Below are positions 9,597 through 18,499 of a stretch of 64,000 bases of DNA, piece after piece; within the stretch, counting starts at the first letter, position 1; each line of letters begins with the position of its first letter. The position numbers and the translations under genes are program-made. This DNA is from Cupriavidus taiwanensis (GTDB lineage Bacteria; Pseudomonadota; Gammaproteobacteria; Burkholderiales; Burkholderiaceae), in the NCBI RefSeq assembly GCF_900250075.1, contig NZ_LT977070.1, positions 372,001 to 436,000 on the forward strand. The letters are read 5' to 3'. The notes under the pieces were generated by a model. It searched no databases and was not told the origin of the DNA. It was given only the letters and a program-made list of their open reading frames with translations.

Positions 9597-9611
9597 TAGG
9601 ATTTAATCCTA
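9597..9611. promoter_or_regulatory. Candidate ParD operator palindrome
   Basis: TAGGATT-T-AATCCTA is a perfect 7-bp inverted repeat beginning 16 bp upstream of the antitoxin ATG (9580, minus strand). RHH antitoxins typically repress their own promoter through such short palindromes; assignment is by position and symmetry only. Confidence 0.5.
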
Positions 9612-9695
9612 CTCCTGTCGATGCATGCCGTCCAACGCAGGACTCCCTAGGGTCAACCCCGACTGTCCCCGCCCGATCCATTTCGATATGATGAA

Positions 9696-9718
9696 TTCAT
9701 CGATAAATTATCGATGAA
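9696..9718. promoter_or_regulatory. Inverted repeat upstream of the pxp operon
   Basis: TTCATCGATA and TATCGATGAA are perfect 10-bp arms separated by AAT, within an AT-rich island unlike the surrounding GC-rich DNA; a second palindrome, ATGAATTCAT (9691-9700), overlaps its left edge. It ends 66 bp before pxpB. Size and symmetry fit a dimeric repressor or activator such as a GntR-family protein, but no candidate regulator gene lies next to it. Confidence 0.5.
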
Positions 9719-9784
9719 ATACAAAGACGCCACATTCCGGCTTGTCTGCCTACACTGGGTAGCAAGTGCGCTACCGGGACTCTC

Positions 9785-10432
9785 ATGAACTGCACCGTCC
9801 ACCGACTTGCCGAGCAGGCGCTCCTGTACAGCGTCGCGCCGCCCGCCTCGCTGGCCGTCCAGCGTCGCATCTGGGCCATGGCCGCGCGGGCCGCGGATTG
9901 GCGCGGCGTGGTCGACGTGGTGCCGGGCATGAACAACCTGACCGTGATCTTCGACGACAGTGCCGACGCGGACGCGCTGGAGCGCAACCTGAAGCTGGCA
10001 TGGGCCTCGGGCGAGGCGCGCAATGCCACCGGCAAGCTGGTCGAGATCCCGGTCCGCTACGGCGGCGAGCATGGCCCGGATCTGGGCGACGTTGCCGCAC
10101 ATACCGGCCTCACGCCGCAGGAAGTGGTGCGCCGCCATGCGGCGGGCGAGTACGTGGTCTATTTCCTCGGCTTCCAGCCCGGCTTCGCCTACATGGGCGG
10201 GCTGGCGCCGGAGCTGGCGACGCCGCGGCGGCGCGAGCCGCGGGTGGCGGTGCCGGCCGGGTCGGTTGGCATCGGCGGCGAGCAGACCGGCATCTATCCG
10301 GCGGTGCTGCCGGGCGGCTGGCAGCTGATCGGGCGCACCGACGCCGAACTCTTCGTGGCGGACCGCGATCCGCCGTCCCTGTTCGCGCCCGGCGATACCG
10401 TGCGCTTTGTCGCCGAGGAAATCATCGCGTGA
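9785..10432 (+). CDS. pxpB: 5-oxoprolinase subunit PxpB (KipI family)
   Basis: Subunit of the prokaryotic ATP-dependent 5-oxoprolinase PxpABC, which opens 5-oxo-L-proline (pyroglutamate) to glutamate. The 215-residue protein has the KipI/allophanate-hydrolase subunit 1 features: an N-terminal ferredoxin-like half and the cyclophilin-like half with FLGFQPGFAYMGGL and VPAGSVGIGGEQTGIYP. The start is ATG 9785. The stop overlaps the GTG start of pxpC. The older KipI name (kinase A inhibitor of Bacillus) would mislead here, since pxpC and pxpA follow. Confidence 0.93.
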   Translation: MNCTVHRLAEQALLYSVAPPASLAVQRRIWAMAARAADWRGVVDVVPGMNNLTVIFDDSADADALERNLKLAWASGEARNATGKLVEIPVRYGGEHGPDLGDVAAHTGLTPQEVVRRHAAGEYVVYFLGFQPGFAYMGGLAPELATPRRREPRVAVPAGSVGIGGEQTGIYPAVLPGGWQLIGRTDAELFVADRDPPSLFAPGDTVRFVAEEIIA

Positions 10433-11448
10433 TCGAGATCCTTCGTCCCGGCGCGCTGGCCTCGGTGCAGGACCTGGGCCGTACCGGCTTCCGCCGTTTT
10501 GGCGTGGGCCGCTGCGGCGCCATGGACATGCTGGCGGTCGAAGTCGGCAATCGCCTGCTCGGCAATGCGCCCGGCTGCGCCGCCATTGAATTCACGCTGG
10601 GACGCGCCGCGGTGCGCTTTCATGCCGATATGCGCGTGGCGCTGGCTGGCGCCGAATGCGGCGCCAATCTTGACGGCATGCCGGTTTGGTCGTGGCACGC
10701 GTTCGACGCGCACAAGGGCGAGACCCTGACGCTGCCGTCGACGCGCGGCGGCACGCGCGTGTACCTGTGCGTGGCGGGCGGGATTGCGGTCGAGCCGGTG
10801 ATGGGCTCGCGCAGCACCGATTTGAAGTCCGGTTTCGGCGGGCTGGGCGGACGCGCGCTGCAGGAAGGCGACCGCCTGCCCGCGGGACGCCCGGGCCTGG
10901 CCGCAGAGACCGACTGGATCGGCGTGCAGGCGCCGGCGTGGGCGCTGCCCGCCGCGGTCGAAGGCAAGGCCACGGCGATCCGCATGCTGCCGGGGCCGGA
11001 ATACGACGATTTTGACGCGGCCGCGCAGGCCGCGCTGTGGCAGGCCGACTGGACCGTCACGCCCAACAGCAACCGCATGGGCCTGCGCCTCGCCGGCCCG
11101 GTGCTGGCGCGGCGCCCCGAGCGCAGCGCCGACCTGCTCTCGCACGGGGTGATGCCGGGCGTGATGCAGGTGCCGCCGGCGGGCCAGCCGATCGCGCTGA
11201 TGGCCGATGCGCAGACCACCGGCGGCTATCCCAAGATCGGCGTGGTGATCGAAGCGGATTTATGGCGGCTGGCGCAGGTGCCGCTGGGCGCGCCGGTGCG
11301 CTTCGTGCAGGTGTCGCTGGCGCAGGCGCAGGCGGCGCAGGATGAGCTGGCACGCTACCTGCGGCAGATCGAGCAGGCGCTGCAGTGGCAGGGCGATGGC
11401 ATGCCGATTGCCGCGCGGCGGCGTACCCGTACGCGAGCGGCAGCATAA
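10429..11448 (+). CDS. pxpC: 5-oxoprolinase subunit PxpC (KipA family)
   Basis: Biotin-independent carboxyltransferase-like subunit 2 of 5-oxoprolinase, 339 residues. Recognised by [32 protein letters not shown] at the start (residues 2-33), [19 protein letters not shown] and the C-terminal [14 protein letters not shown]. The GTG start at 10429 overlaps the pxpB stop (GTGA), so translation is coupled; no ATG fits the conserved N-terminus. The last ~20 residues are basic and not conserved. pxpA follows after 34 bp. Confidence 0.92.
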   Translation: MIEILRPGALASVQDLGRTGFRRFGVGRCGAMDMLAVEVGNRLLGNAPGCAAIEFTLGRAAVRFHADMRVALAGAECGANLDGMPVWSWHAFDAHKGETLTLPSTRGGTRVYLCVAGGIAVEPVMGSRSTDLKSGFGGLGGRALQEGDRLPAGRPGLAAETDWIGVQAPAWALPAAVEGKATAIRMLPGPEYDDFDAAAQAALWQADWTVTPNSNRMGLRLAGPVLARRPERSADLLSHGVMPGVMQVPPAGQPIALMADAQTTGGYPKIGVVIEADLWRLAQVPLGAPVRFVQVSLAQAQAAQDELARYLRQIEQALQWQGDGMPIAARRRTRTRAAA

Positions 11449-11482
11449 GGAGGGCGCCCGGGCGCCGCACAGGAGAATGGCA

Positions 11483-12223
11483 ATGCAGATCGATTTGAAC
11501 GCGGATCTTGGCGAAGGCTGTGGCAATGACGAGGCGCTGCTGGCGCTGATCAGCTCGGCCAATATCGCCTGCGGCTGGCACGCGGGCGACGCCGCCACCA
11601 TGGTGCAGACGGTGCAGTGGGCGCTGGCGCACGGCGTGGCGATCGGCGCGCACCCGAGCTACCCGGACCGCGAGAACTTCGGCCGCACCGAGATGCAGCG
11701 CGACCCGGAGCACGTCTACGCCGACGTGCTGTACCAGATCGGCGCGCTCGCCGCGATCGTGCGCGCGCAGGGCGGCGTGCTGCACCACGTCAAGCCGCAT
11801 GGCGCGCTGTACAACCAGGCCGTGCGCGACCCGGCGCTGGCGCGCGCGATCGTGCGCGCGGTGCGCGACTTCGACGCCGACCTGGTTTTCTTCGGCCTGG
11901 CCGGCAGCCAGATGATCGACGTGGCCCGGGAGGCCGGCCTGCGCGTCAAGCAGGAGGTCTTTGCCGACCGCGGCTACAACCCCGACGGCACGCTGGTCAA
12001 GCGCGGCACGCCCGGCGCGCTGCATGAGGACGAGGAAGTTGCCCTGGACCAGACCCTGACCATGGTGCGCGAGCAGCGCGTGCGCGCCATCGACGGCAGC
12101 TGGGTACCGATTCAGGCCGAAACCGTGTGTCTGCACGGCGACGGCGCCCACGCGCTGGCCTTCGCGCGCCGCATCCGGGAACGGCTGGGCGCTGAAGGCA
12201 TCGCGATCCGCGCCGGCGACTGA
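11483..12223 (+). CDS. pxpA: 5-oxoprolinase subunit PxpA (LamB/YcsF family)
   Basis: A 246-residue LamB/YcsF-family protein, the usual length, forming the deacetylase-like catalytic part of PxpABC. Signature segments are the N-terminal [17 protein letters not shown], the IACGWHAGD motif and [16 protein letters not shown] at 11471-11475 is 7 bp before ATG 11483; an ATG at 11477 would abut the ribosome binding site and is less likely. With pxpB and pxpC it completes the enzyme. Confidence 0.94.
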   Translation: MQIDLNADLGEGCGNDEALLALISSANIACGWHAGDAATMVQTVQWALAHGVAIGAHPSYPDRENFGRTEMQRDPEHVYADVLYQIGALAAIVRAQGGVLHHVKPHGALYNQAVRDPALARAIVRAVRDFDADLVFFGLAGSQMIDVAREAGLRVKQEVFADRGYNPDGTLVKRGTPGALHEDEEVALDQTLTMVREQRVRAIDGSWVPIQAETVCLHGDGAHALAFARRIRERLGAEGIAIRAGD

Positions 12224-12330
12224 GCGCGGTTCCGCGCCTTCACGCCGGCATTTCCCCCACGCGGCCTGCCCCGTCACGCGTCACGACGGCTGCTGTCCGC
12301 GCGCCTTCGTTATCTTCGTTTGGTGTTTCC

Positions 12331-13058
12331 ATGGAACAGGCAGTCAATCTCTGGCCCCTAGTCGGGGTCGGCGTCATCGTCGTCGGCTTCGTGCTGCGCT
12401 TCAATCCCATGCTGGTAGTGGTGCTCGCCGCGCTGGCCACCGGCTGGCCGCGCCGATGCCGCTGATGCAGATCTTCTCCGCGATCGGCACCGCCTTCGTC
12501 AAGGCGCGCAACCTGCCGCTGATCATCCTGCTGCCGCTGGCCGTGATCGGCCTGCTGGAGCGCCACGGGCTGCGCGAGCATGCGCAGGCGTGGATCGCGC
12601 GCATCGCCTCGGCCACGGTCGGGCGCCTGCTGATCGTCTACCTGGGCGTGCGCGAGCTGACCGCGGCGATCGGCCTGACCAGCCTGGGCGGCCATCCGCA
12701 GATGGTGCGCCCGCTGCTCGCGCCGATGGCCGAGGGTGCGGCCGAGAACCGCTTCGGCCACCTGCCCGAGCCGGTGCGCCAGCGCGTGCTGGCCTTCTGC
12801 GCCGCCACCGACAACGTCGGCCTGTTTTTCGGCGAGGACATCTTCGTGGCGTTCGGCGCGATCGCGCTGATGCATACCTTCCTGCTGTCGTCGAACATCG
12901 AGGTCGAGCCGCTGCATATCGCCGTGTGGGGCATCCCTACCGCGATCTGCGCCTTCCTGATCCACGCCGTGCGGCTCAAGCGCCTGGACGGCTGGCTCGA
13001 GCGCGAACTGGGCGGCAGCGCCGCCCCCACCGCCATGCCTGCGCCGAGCGCCGAGTAA
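12331..13058 (+). pseudogene. DUF969 permease subunit (5-oxoproline transporter type), frameshifted
   Basis: Frame 1 from ATG 12331 encodes a hydrophobic N-terminus (LWPLVGVGVIVVGFVLRFNP...ALATG), then runs into TGA at 12463. The rest of the protein (MPLMQIFSAIGTAFVKARNL to the end) continues in the next frame from about 12456 to 13058. Restoring one C in GGCTGG near 12445-12447 (GGCCTGG) joins the halves as ATGLAAPMPLMQ, which reads like the intact family. So a single-base deletion splits an otherwise complete ~240-residue gene. It may be a real null mutation, a sequencing error or, less likely, a recoding site. The partner DUF979 gene follows after 10 bp. DUF969/DUF979 pairs are annotated as 5-oxoproline transporters. 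Confidence 0.82.
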
Positions 13059-13068
13059 GGAGCGCGCC

Positions 13069-14019
13069 ATGATTGTCTCGATCGAATACCTCTACTGGCT
13101 CGCCGGCCTAGTGCTTGCCATCACCGCGCTGATGACCTTCACCGACCGCGCCCATCCGCGCCGCCTCAGCACCGGCCTGTTCTGGCTGCTGTACGCGATC
13201 GTGTTCCTGGTCGGCGACCGGCTGCCACCGGCAGTGGTCGGCATCGTCGCGGTGGTGATGGCGCTGATCGCCGGCTTCGGCGGCGTCGGCCACGGCAAGC
13301 ACGAGAGCCTGCCCGAGGCCGAGCGCCGCGCCAGCGCGAGCCGGCTCGGCAACAAGCTGTTCATTCCGGCGCTGCTGATCCCGCTGGTGACCGTGATCGG
13401 CACCATGCTGTTCAAGGATGTCCGGATCGGTGGCGTGCCGCTGCTCGATCCCAAGAACGTGACCTTCGTCTCGCTCGGGATCGGCTGCCTGATCTCACTG
13501 GCGGTGGTGTGCTGGCTTACGCGCGACACCGTGACGCAGGGCCTGCGCGAATCGCGCCGGCTGACCGAGTCGCTGGGCTGGGCGCTGGTGCTGCCGCAGA
13601 TGCTGGCGATGCTGGGGCTGGTGTTTGCCGACGCGGGCGTGGGCAAGGCCGTGGCGCACCTGACCACCGCCTACATCAACCTGGACTACAAGCTGGTGGC
13701 GGTGGCGGTCTATTGCGTCGGCATGGCACTGTTCACGGTGATCATGGGCAATGGCTTCGCCGCCTTCCCGGTGATGACCGGCGGTGTCGGCGTGCCCATC
13801 CTGGTCGGCATGTTCGGCGGCAATCCGGCGGTGATGGCAGCGATCGGCATGTTCTCGGGCTATTGCGGTACGCTGATGACGCCGATGGCGGCCAATTTCA
13901 ATATCGTGCCGGCGGCGCTGCTGGAACTCGACGACAAGAACGCCGTGATCCGCGCCCAGGTGCCGACCGCGCTGGCGATCCTCGCGGCCAATATCGTGCT
14001 GCTGTACTGGCTGATGTAA
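13069..14019 (+). CDS. DUF979 permease subunit (5-oxoproline transporter type)
   Basis: A 316-residue polytopic membrane protein with about nine hydrophobic helices and the conserved [20 protein letters not shown] and [18 protein letters not shown] segments of DUF979. The family always pairs with DUF969 and is placed next to 5-oxoprolinase genes, hence the proposed role in pyroglutamate uptake. AAGGAG precedes ATG 13069. The gene itself is intact, so the frameshift in its partner may leave an incomplete transporter. pcp follows 17 bp later. Confidence 0.9.
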   Translation: MIVSIEYLYWLAGLVLAITALMTFTDRAHPRRLSTGLFWLLYAIVFLVGDRLPPAVVGIVAVVMALIAGFGGVGHGKHESLPEAERRASASRLGNKLFIPALLIPLVTVIGTMLFKDVRIGGVPLLDPKNVTFVSLGIGCLISLAVVCWLTRDTVTQGLRESRRLTESLGWALVLPQMLAMLGLVFADAGVGKAVAHLTTAYINLDYKLVAVAVYCVGMALFTVIMGNGFAAFPVMTGGVGVPILVGMFGGNPAVMAAIGMFSGYCGTLMTPMAANFNIVPAALLELDDKNAVIRAQVPTALAILAANIVLLYWLM

Positions 14020-14036
14020 GCGCAGGAGCCTCCGCC

Positions 14037-14687
14037 ATGCCTACCGTGCTGCTGACCGGCTTCGAGCCGTTCGAGGACGAACCCATCAACCCATCGTGGG
14101 AGGCCGTGCGCGCCCTCGACGGCGAACGCGTCGGCGACGCGGTGATCGTCGCGCGCCAGCTGCCTTGCGTGTTCGGCGCGGCGCTCGATGCGATCGCCGA
14201 ACTGCTCGACGCGCTGCGGCCGACCCTGGTGATCGCCGTCGGCCAGGCCGGCGGGCGCGCCGAGATGTCGGTCGAGCGCGTGGCGATCAATGTCGACGAT
14301 GCGCGCATCGCCGACAACGCCGGCGCGCAGCCGATCGACACCGCCATCGCCGCCGACGGCCCGGCCGCCTACTTTGCCACGCTGCCGATCAAGGCGATGG
14401 TGCGCGACATGCGCGCGGCCGGCGTGCCGGCGTCGGTATCGCAGACTGCCGGCACCTTCGTCTGCAACCATGTGTTCTACGGGCTGATGCACCGGCTGGC
14501 GCGGCAGCCGGCCGGCGCGGTGCGCGGCGGCTTTATCCACATTCCGTATTTGCCCGAGCAGGCGGCGCGGCATCCGGGCCAGCCGTGCCTGGCGCACGAG
14601 ACCCTGGTGAAGGGCCTGCGCACCGCGGTGGCGACGGCGCTGTCGACCCGCGCCGATGTGCGCGAACAGGGCGGGCAACTGCACTAA
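14037..14687 (+). CDS. pcp: Pyrrolidone-carboxylate peptidase
   Basis: Cysteine peptidase (family C15) that removes N-terminal pyroglutamate from peptides. The 216-residue protein keeps the catalytic triad E80 ([13 protein letters not shown]), C143 ([14 protein letters not shown]) and H168 ([12 protein letters not shown]). AGGAG precedes ATG 14037. As the last gene of the pxp operon it would supply free 5-oxoproline to PxpABC, completing a peptide-to-glutamate salvage route. Confidence 0.95.
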   Translation: MPTVLLTGFEPFEDEPINPSWEAVRALDGERVGDAVIVARQLPCVFGAALDAIAELLDALRPTLVIAVGQAGGRAEMSVERVAINVDDARIADNAGAQPIDTAIAADGPAAYFATLPIKAMVRDMRAAGVPASVSQTAGTFVCNHVFYGLMHRLARQPAGAVRGGFIHIPYLPEQAARHPGQPCLAHETLVKGLRTAVATALSTRADVREQGGQLH

Positions 14688-14713
14688 GACCCGGCGCGCA
14701 CGTCCGCGCCGGC

Positions 14714-15964
14714 TTACTCCCGCAGGTTGGCCGCTGCCGCCTCACGGCGCGCCGCGGCTTTCTTCATCGCATGGCGGCGCAGGCTGACCTGCTCGAAGCG
14801 CCAGATCACATAGCAGAACGCCAGGAACGGCCACAGCCAGCCGAGCCACTGCGCCAGGCTGTTGAAGTGGATGAAGCGGCCCATGCGCCAGCCCTGCTCG
14901 GAGATCCACGCGTAGGGGTTTGACGGCAGCACGTTGGTCAGCGCCACCAGCACGATCAGCGCCGCCATCGCCAGCACCGCGCGCAGCCAGCGCGGCAGGT
15001 ACAGCAGCAGCGCCAGCACCAGCGAGCTGGTCAGCAGCGCGAAGCGCCCGCCTTCGGACAGCCAGACGAAGGCGCTTTCGGTCGGGAACTGCAGCTCGGC
15101 CGCGGTCGCCTTGAGCAGCAGCGCCGCCGCCAGCAGCCCCGCCAGGATGCGCAGCATCGGCGCGCTGCGGCGCATCGCCAGCGAGGCGAACAGGCCGGTG
15201 CCGACCCAGCTGCTGGCAGTCACCAGCGATTCCAGCAACTGCTGGCTCTGCATGTCCTCGGGCCGCAGGCCGATATGGTCCTGCCACGCCTCCAGCTGCG
15301 GGAACACCATCTGCAGCACCTGCATCGGCCAGGATTCCGGATCGGTCAGCCATTCGCGCACGATGCCGCCCATGCCGAACAGGTGCTCCTGCGGAAACAC
15401 CTGCGCGAACGGCCACAGCAGCAGCAGGATGATGGCAAAGCTGGCATGGGGCTCGAACCAGGCATGGCGCAGCCGCGTCAGGCGCCCGTCGTCGATCAGC
15501 GCGCGCGTGAACGGCGCCGCCACGGCGCCGCCGAGCAGCGCCCCCAGCGCATTGGTGATCAGGTCGATGTTGGACGAGATCCGGCTCGGCAGCCAGGTCT
15601 GGAAGGCCTCCATGCACGCCGACAGCAGGGCGCCGGCGACCAGCGCCACCAGGGTAGCGCGCCCGCCCGACACGCGCGGATGCAGCGACAGCACCACCAG
15701 CGCGCCGAACGGGAAATACCCCAGCACGTTGGTCAGCAGGTCGAAGTCGGTGATGTAGCGCGGCTTGGGCGCGCTGACAAAGGCAAAGGGCGAGATGCCG
15801 TTGTCGATCCAGCCCGAGAACGGGTACAGGCTGGCATAGATCACCAGCAGCGTGAAGCAGAGCAGCCCCACGCGCGCCAGCGGCGAGTGCTGCGGCGCGG
15901 TGGCGGATGGTGCTGGCATAGCCGCCGGCGGCGGCGCGGAGAGCGGCGGGGGAGCCGGCTCCAT
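14714..15964 (-). CDS. VanZ-like multipass membrane protein
   Basis: A 416-residue membrane protein. After a Pro/Ala-rich cytoplasmic N-terminus (about 1-28) comes a VanZ-like core: VYPFSGW-type first helix, the NVLGYFPFGALVV segment, then ETFQ-like MEAFQTWLPSRISSNIDLITNALGALLGG (residues ~120-150), all typical of VanZ/YtlD-like proteins. The second half has further helices without a recognised domain. VanZ homologues outside enterococci have no defined role. It lies 18 bp after the lipoprotein gene of the MCE transporter and is probably co-transcribed, which hints at an envelope function. Confidence 0.8.
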   Translation of the reverse strand: MEPAPPPLSAPPPAAMPAPSATAPQHSPLARVGLLCFTLLVIYASLYPFSGWIDNGISPFAFVSAPKPRYITDFDLLTNVLGYFPFGALVVLSLHPRVSGGRATLVALVAGALLSACMEAFQTWLPSRISSNIDLITNALGALLGGAVAAPFTRALIDDGRLTRLRHAWFEPHASFAIILLLLWPFAQVFPQEHLFGMGGIVREWLTDPESWPMQVLQMVFPQLEAWQDHIGLRPEDMQSQQLLESLVTASSWVGTGLFASLAMRRSAPMLRILAGLLAAALLLKATAAELQFPTESAFVWLSEGGRFALLTSSLVLALLLYLPRWLRAVLAMAALIVLVALTNVLPSNPYAWISEQGWRMGRFIHFNSLAQWLGWLWPFLAFCYVIWRFEQVSLRRHAMKKAAARREAAAANLRE

Positions 15965-15982
15965 GGCAAATCTCCTGTTGCT

Positions 15983-16615
15983 TTACTTTAGCTGCAGCGT
16001 GCCGATCCAGTCGAGCAGCGCGGCAATCACGGCATCGCTGGCTTCGGCCAGCGCTTTGACGCCGCCGGCGCCGTCGGCGCTGGGCGCGGGCCGGCGCGCC
16101 TCGAAGGTCTGCTGGCCGAGCATGCCGTGCCGGTACACCGTGGCGCGCAGCCGCACCACGCCCTCGCTGGTGGTGGCGCTGTCGAACACCTGGTCGAACT
16201 CGAGCAGGTCAACCTTCAGCGCCGGCACGCTGCCGTCGCCGGACCAGCCCAGCGTGCCGCGCGCGGCCACGGCCTCGCGCAGGCGCTCGTCGAACAGGCG
16301 CGTGGGCGACATCACCCAGCGCTGCGTGGCATAGGCCTGCAGGCGCTGCGCCTGGGCGTACTGGAGCCGGTAGAACAGCGCATTGCCTTCCAGCCAGTTG
16401 GGCCCGTCGGTTTGCGCCACGCGCAGTTTGGGCAGCGGCGCGAGGGCAGGGTTCCCGGCGGCGGGTGCCGCCGGGGCAGCAACGGCCGGGCCCAGGTCAT
16501 AGGTGATGGTGGGCTCGCCGCGCGTCAGCGCGCAGCCCGACAGCGCCAGGCCGGCGCAGAAAATCAGCAGGGCCGCGCGCAGGCGGGCGGTTGCGGAGCG
16601 CAGCAAGCGTGGCAT
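15983..16615 (-). CDS. ABC-type transport auxiliary lipoprotein (PqiC/DUF330-like)
   Basis: About 210 residues with a lipoprotein signal: hydrophobic stretch ending in the lipobox LALSGC, lipidated Cys at residue 28. The mature part matches the ABC-type auxiliary component family (YDLGP start, RLQAYATQRW and LEFDQVFDSATTSEGVVRL segments), which anchors MCE complexes to the outer membrane or stabilises them. It is the fourth gene of the transporter operon. GTG 16633 is an alternative start adding six residues; neither has a clear ribosome binding site. Confidence 0.82.
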   Translation of the reverse strand: MPRLLRSATARLRAALLIFCAGLALSGCALTRGEPTITYDLGPAVAAPAAPAAGNPALAPLPKLRVAQTDGPNWLEGNALFYRLQYAQAQRLQAYATQRWVMSPTRLFDERLREAVAARGTLGWSGDGSVPALKVDLLEFDQVFDSATTSEGVVRLRATVYRHGMLGQQTFEARRPAPSADGAGGVKALAEASDAVIAALLDWIGTLQLK

Positions 16616-16697
16616 CTCGGTCGCAGGGTTCACGGCGGATTCTCGCGGTTGGCGTTTGGCGTGATCGAAGGGGCGGGGGCTTTGTCGGATGCCGACG

Positions 16698-17642
16698 CTA
16701 CGGGGCCGCGCTGAAGCCCGGCTCGCCCGGCCCTGGCGTGGGCGCGGGCGCGCCGAACAGCACGCTGCTCGGGCTCTCGTTGAACTGGCCGGCGGCGCGC
16801 TCGAAGCTGCGCGCGGTCTGGCGCGCGTCGCGGGCCAGGCCATTGAGCTGCGGCAGGGTCTCTTCGCTGAAGGTGCCAGCGGCCGACTGCACCGACGCGG
16901 CCGCGCCCTGCAGGTCGCGCCCGACGCTGTCGACGGTGCGCATCACGGTGCCGTTGGGGTTGGCCAGTTCCTGCGTCAGGCGCCGGGTCGATTCCAGCGT
17001 CGCGTTCAGGTTCTCGGCCACTTTCGGCAGGCGCTGCGCGGCCGGCGTGAGCGAATCGGACAGGCGCGAATAATCTTCGGCGGTCTTGCGCACCGAGCGG
17101 ATCGCCGCCATCAGCTCGTCGCGGTTGGCGCCGCGGAACATGTCGTTGAGCGAGCCCATCAGGGTCTCGGCCTGGGTCAGCAGCGAATCGCCGCGCTTTT
17201 CCAGTTCCTCGAAGAAGCCGGGCCGCATGGCGATGCGCGCCACCGCCCGCGGCGAGGTCGGCAGCGGCGGCGAGGCGCCGGCGCCATCGTGCGCGGCGGA
17301 GTCATCGAGCTGCACGTAGGCGATCCCGGTCACGCCCTGGAAGCCCAGCGTGGCGTAGGTGGTGCGCGTGATCGGCGTTTCGCGGTTGACGTTGACGCGC
17401 ACGATGATCTGGCCCGGCACCTGCGGGTCGAACTTGATCGACTCGACCTTGCCCACCGCCAGCCCGCGGTACTTGACGTCGGCCTGCGGGCCCAGGCCGT
17501 TGACGGTGGAGCGGGTGATCAGGTCGTACGGCACGCGCACCGCATGGTCGCTGCTGAACCAGAAGATCGCGAACAGCACCAGCACGGCCAGGCCGATGGT
17601 GAACACGCCGGCAAGGAAGGCGTTGGACTTGTTTTCCATCAT
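16698..17642 (-). CDS. MCE-domain (MlaD-like) lipid-transport protein
   Basis: A 314-residue inner-membrane-anchored periplasmic protein. One transmembrane helix (about residues 8-29) is followed by a single MCE domain (about 38-115: NGLGPQADVKYRGLAVGKV) and a long helical region with LNATLESTRRL-type segments, then a Pro-rich tail. It binds phospholipid and partners the permease and ATPase. Its ATG overlaps the ATPase stop by 4 bp. It is longer than E. coli MlaD (183) and resembles the MCE proteins of Ttg2/Pqi-related systems, so the exact cargo is open. Confidence 0.87.
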   Translation of the reverse strand: MMENKSNAFLAGVFTIGLAVLVLFAIFWFSSDHAVRVPYDLITRSTVNGLGPQADVKYRGLAVGKVESIKFDPQVPGQIIVRVNVNRETPITRTTYATLGFQGVTGIAYVQLDDSAAHDGAGASPPLPTSPRAVARIAMRPGFFEELEKRGDSLLTQAETLMGSLNDMFRGANRDELMAAIRSVRKTAEDYSRLSDSLTPAAQRLPKVAENLNATLESTRRLTQELANPNGTVMRTVDSVGRDLQGAAASVQSAAGTFSEETLPQLNGLARDARQTARSFERAAGQFNESPSSVLFGAPAPTPGPGEPGFSAAP

Positions 17643-18499
17643 GCTTCTCCAGGGGGCGGCGCCGCGGGCTGCCCGGGCCGGGGCAGCGCCTGCAGGGCGC
17701 GCTGGGCGCGCTCGCCCAGGAAATACTCGCGGATGAAGGGGTGCTCCACCTTCACCACTTGCGGGATCGGCGCGGCCGCGATCACCTTGTGGTCGGCCAG
17801 CACCGCGACGCGGTCGGACAGCGCCACCAGCGTGTCGAGGTCGTGCGTGATCATCACCACGGTCAGGCCCAGCTCGCGGCGCAGCTCGCGAATCAGCGCG
17901 ACATAGTCGTCGGACGCCATCGGGTCCAGGCCGGCAGTGGGTTCGTCCAGGAACAGCAGCTCGGGTTCCAGCGACAGCGCACGGGCCAGCGCCACGCGCT
18001 TGATCATGCCGCCAGACAGGTCCGACGGCATCTTGTCGGCATCGCGCGCCGACAGCCCCACCAGCTGCAGCTTGAGCAGCGCCGCCTGGCAGATCAGGTT
18101 GTCGGGCAGCGCGCGCAGCTCGCGCAGCGGCAGCGCGATATTGTCGATCACCGACAGCGCCGAGAACAGCGCGCCGCGCTGGAACTGCAGGCCCCAGCGG
18201 CTGCGCAGCGCCTGCAGCTGGGCCGGGCGCAGCCGCGACGGATCCTCGCCGAATACCTTGATGGTGCCCGCGGTGGGACGCTCCAGCCCGACGATCTGGC
18301 GCAGCAGCACGGTCTTGCCGCTGCCCGAGCCGCCGACGATCGACAGCACCTCGCCGCGGTAGACGTCGAGGTCCACATGGTCGTGCACCACCGCCTTGCC
18401 GAAGCGCTTGACCAGGCCGCGCACCTCGATCACCGGGGTGCGCTCCGGCGCGGGCTGCGGCGGGCCTGGCTGGGTCGTGTTCGCTGGTGCCGCGTTCAC
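17639..18499 (-). CDS. MlaF-like ABC transporter ATPase
   Basis: Cytoplasmic ATPase of 286 residues. Walker A is G56-G-S-G-S-G-K62-T63, the signature DLSGGMIKRVALARAL, and Walker B LLFLDEPTAGLDP; the Met in LSGGM is typical of MlaF-type ATPases. A Pro-rich N-terminus of ~22 residues precedes the domain. GTG 18499 overlaps the permease stop (GTGA) and no ATG fits, so coupling decides the start. It energises lipid transfer with the adjacent permease and MCE protein. Confidence 0.9.
   Translation of the reverse strand: MNAAPANTTQPGPPQPAPERTPVIEVRGLVKRFGKAVVHDHVDLDVYRGEVLSIVGGSGSGKTVLLRQIVGLERPTAGTIKVFGEDPSRLRPAQLQALRSRWGLQFQRGALFSALSVIDNIALPLRELRALPDNLICQAALLKLQLVGLSARDADKMPSDLSGGMIKRVALARALSLEPELLFLDEPTAGLDPMASDDYVALIRELRRELGLTVVMITHDLDTLVALSDRVAVLADHKVIAAAPIPQVVKVEHPFIREYFLGERAQRALQALPRPGQPAAPPPGEA

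Noticed and set aside
12240..13070. Minus-strand frame spanning the frameshifted DUF969 gene
   Set aside because: It would avoid the need for a frameshift but has no family resemblance, whereas both plus-strand halves match DUF969.
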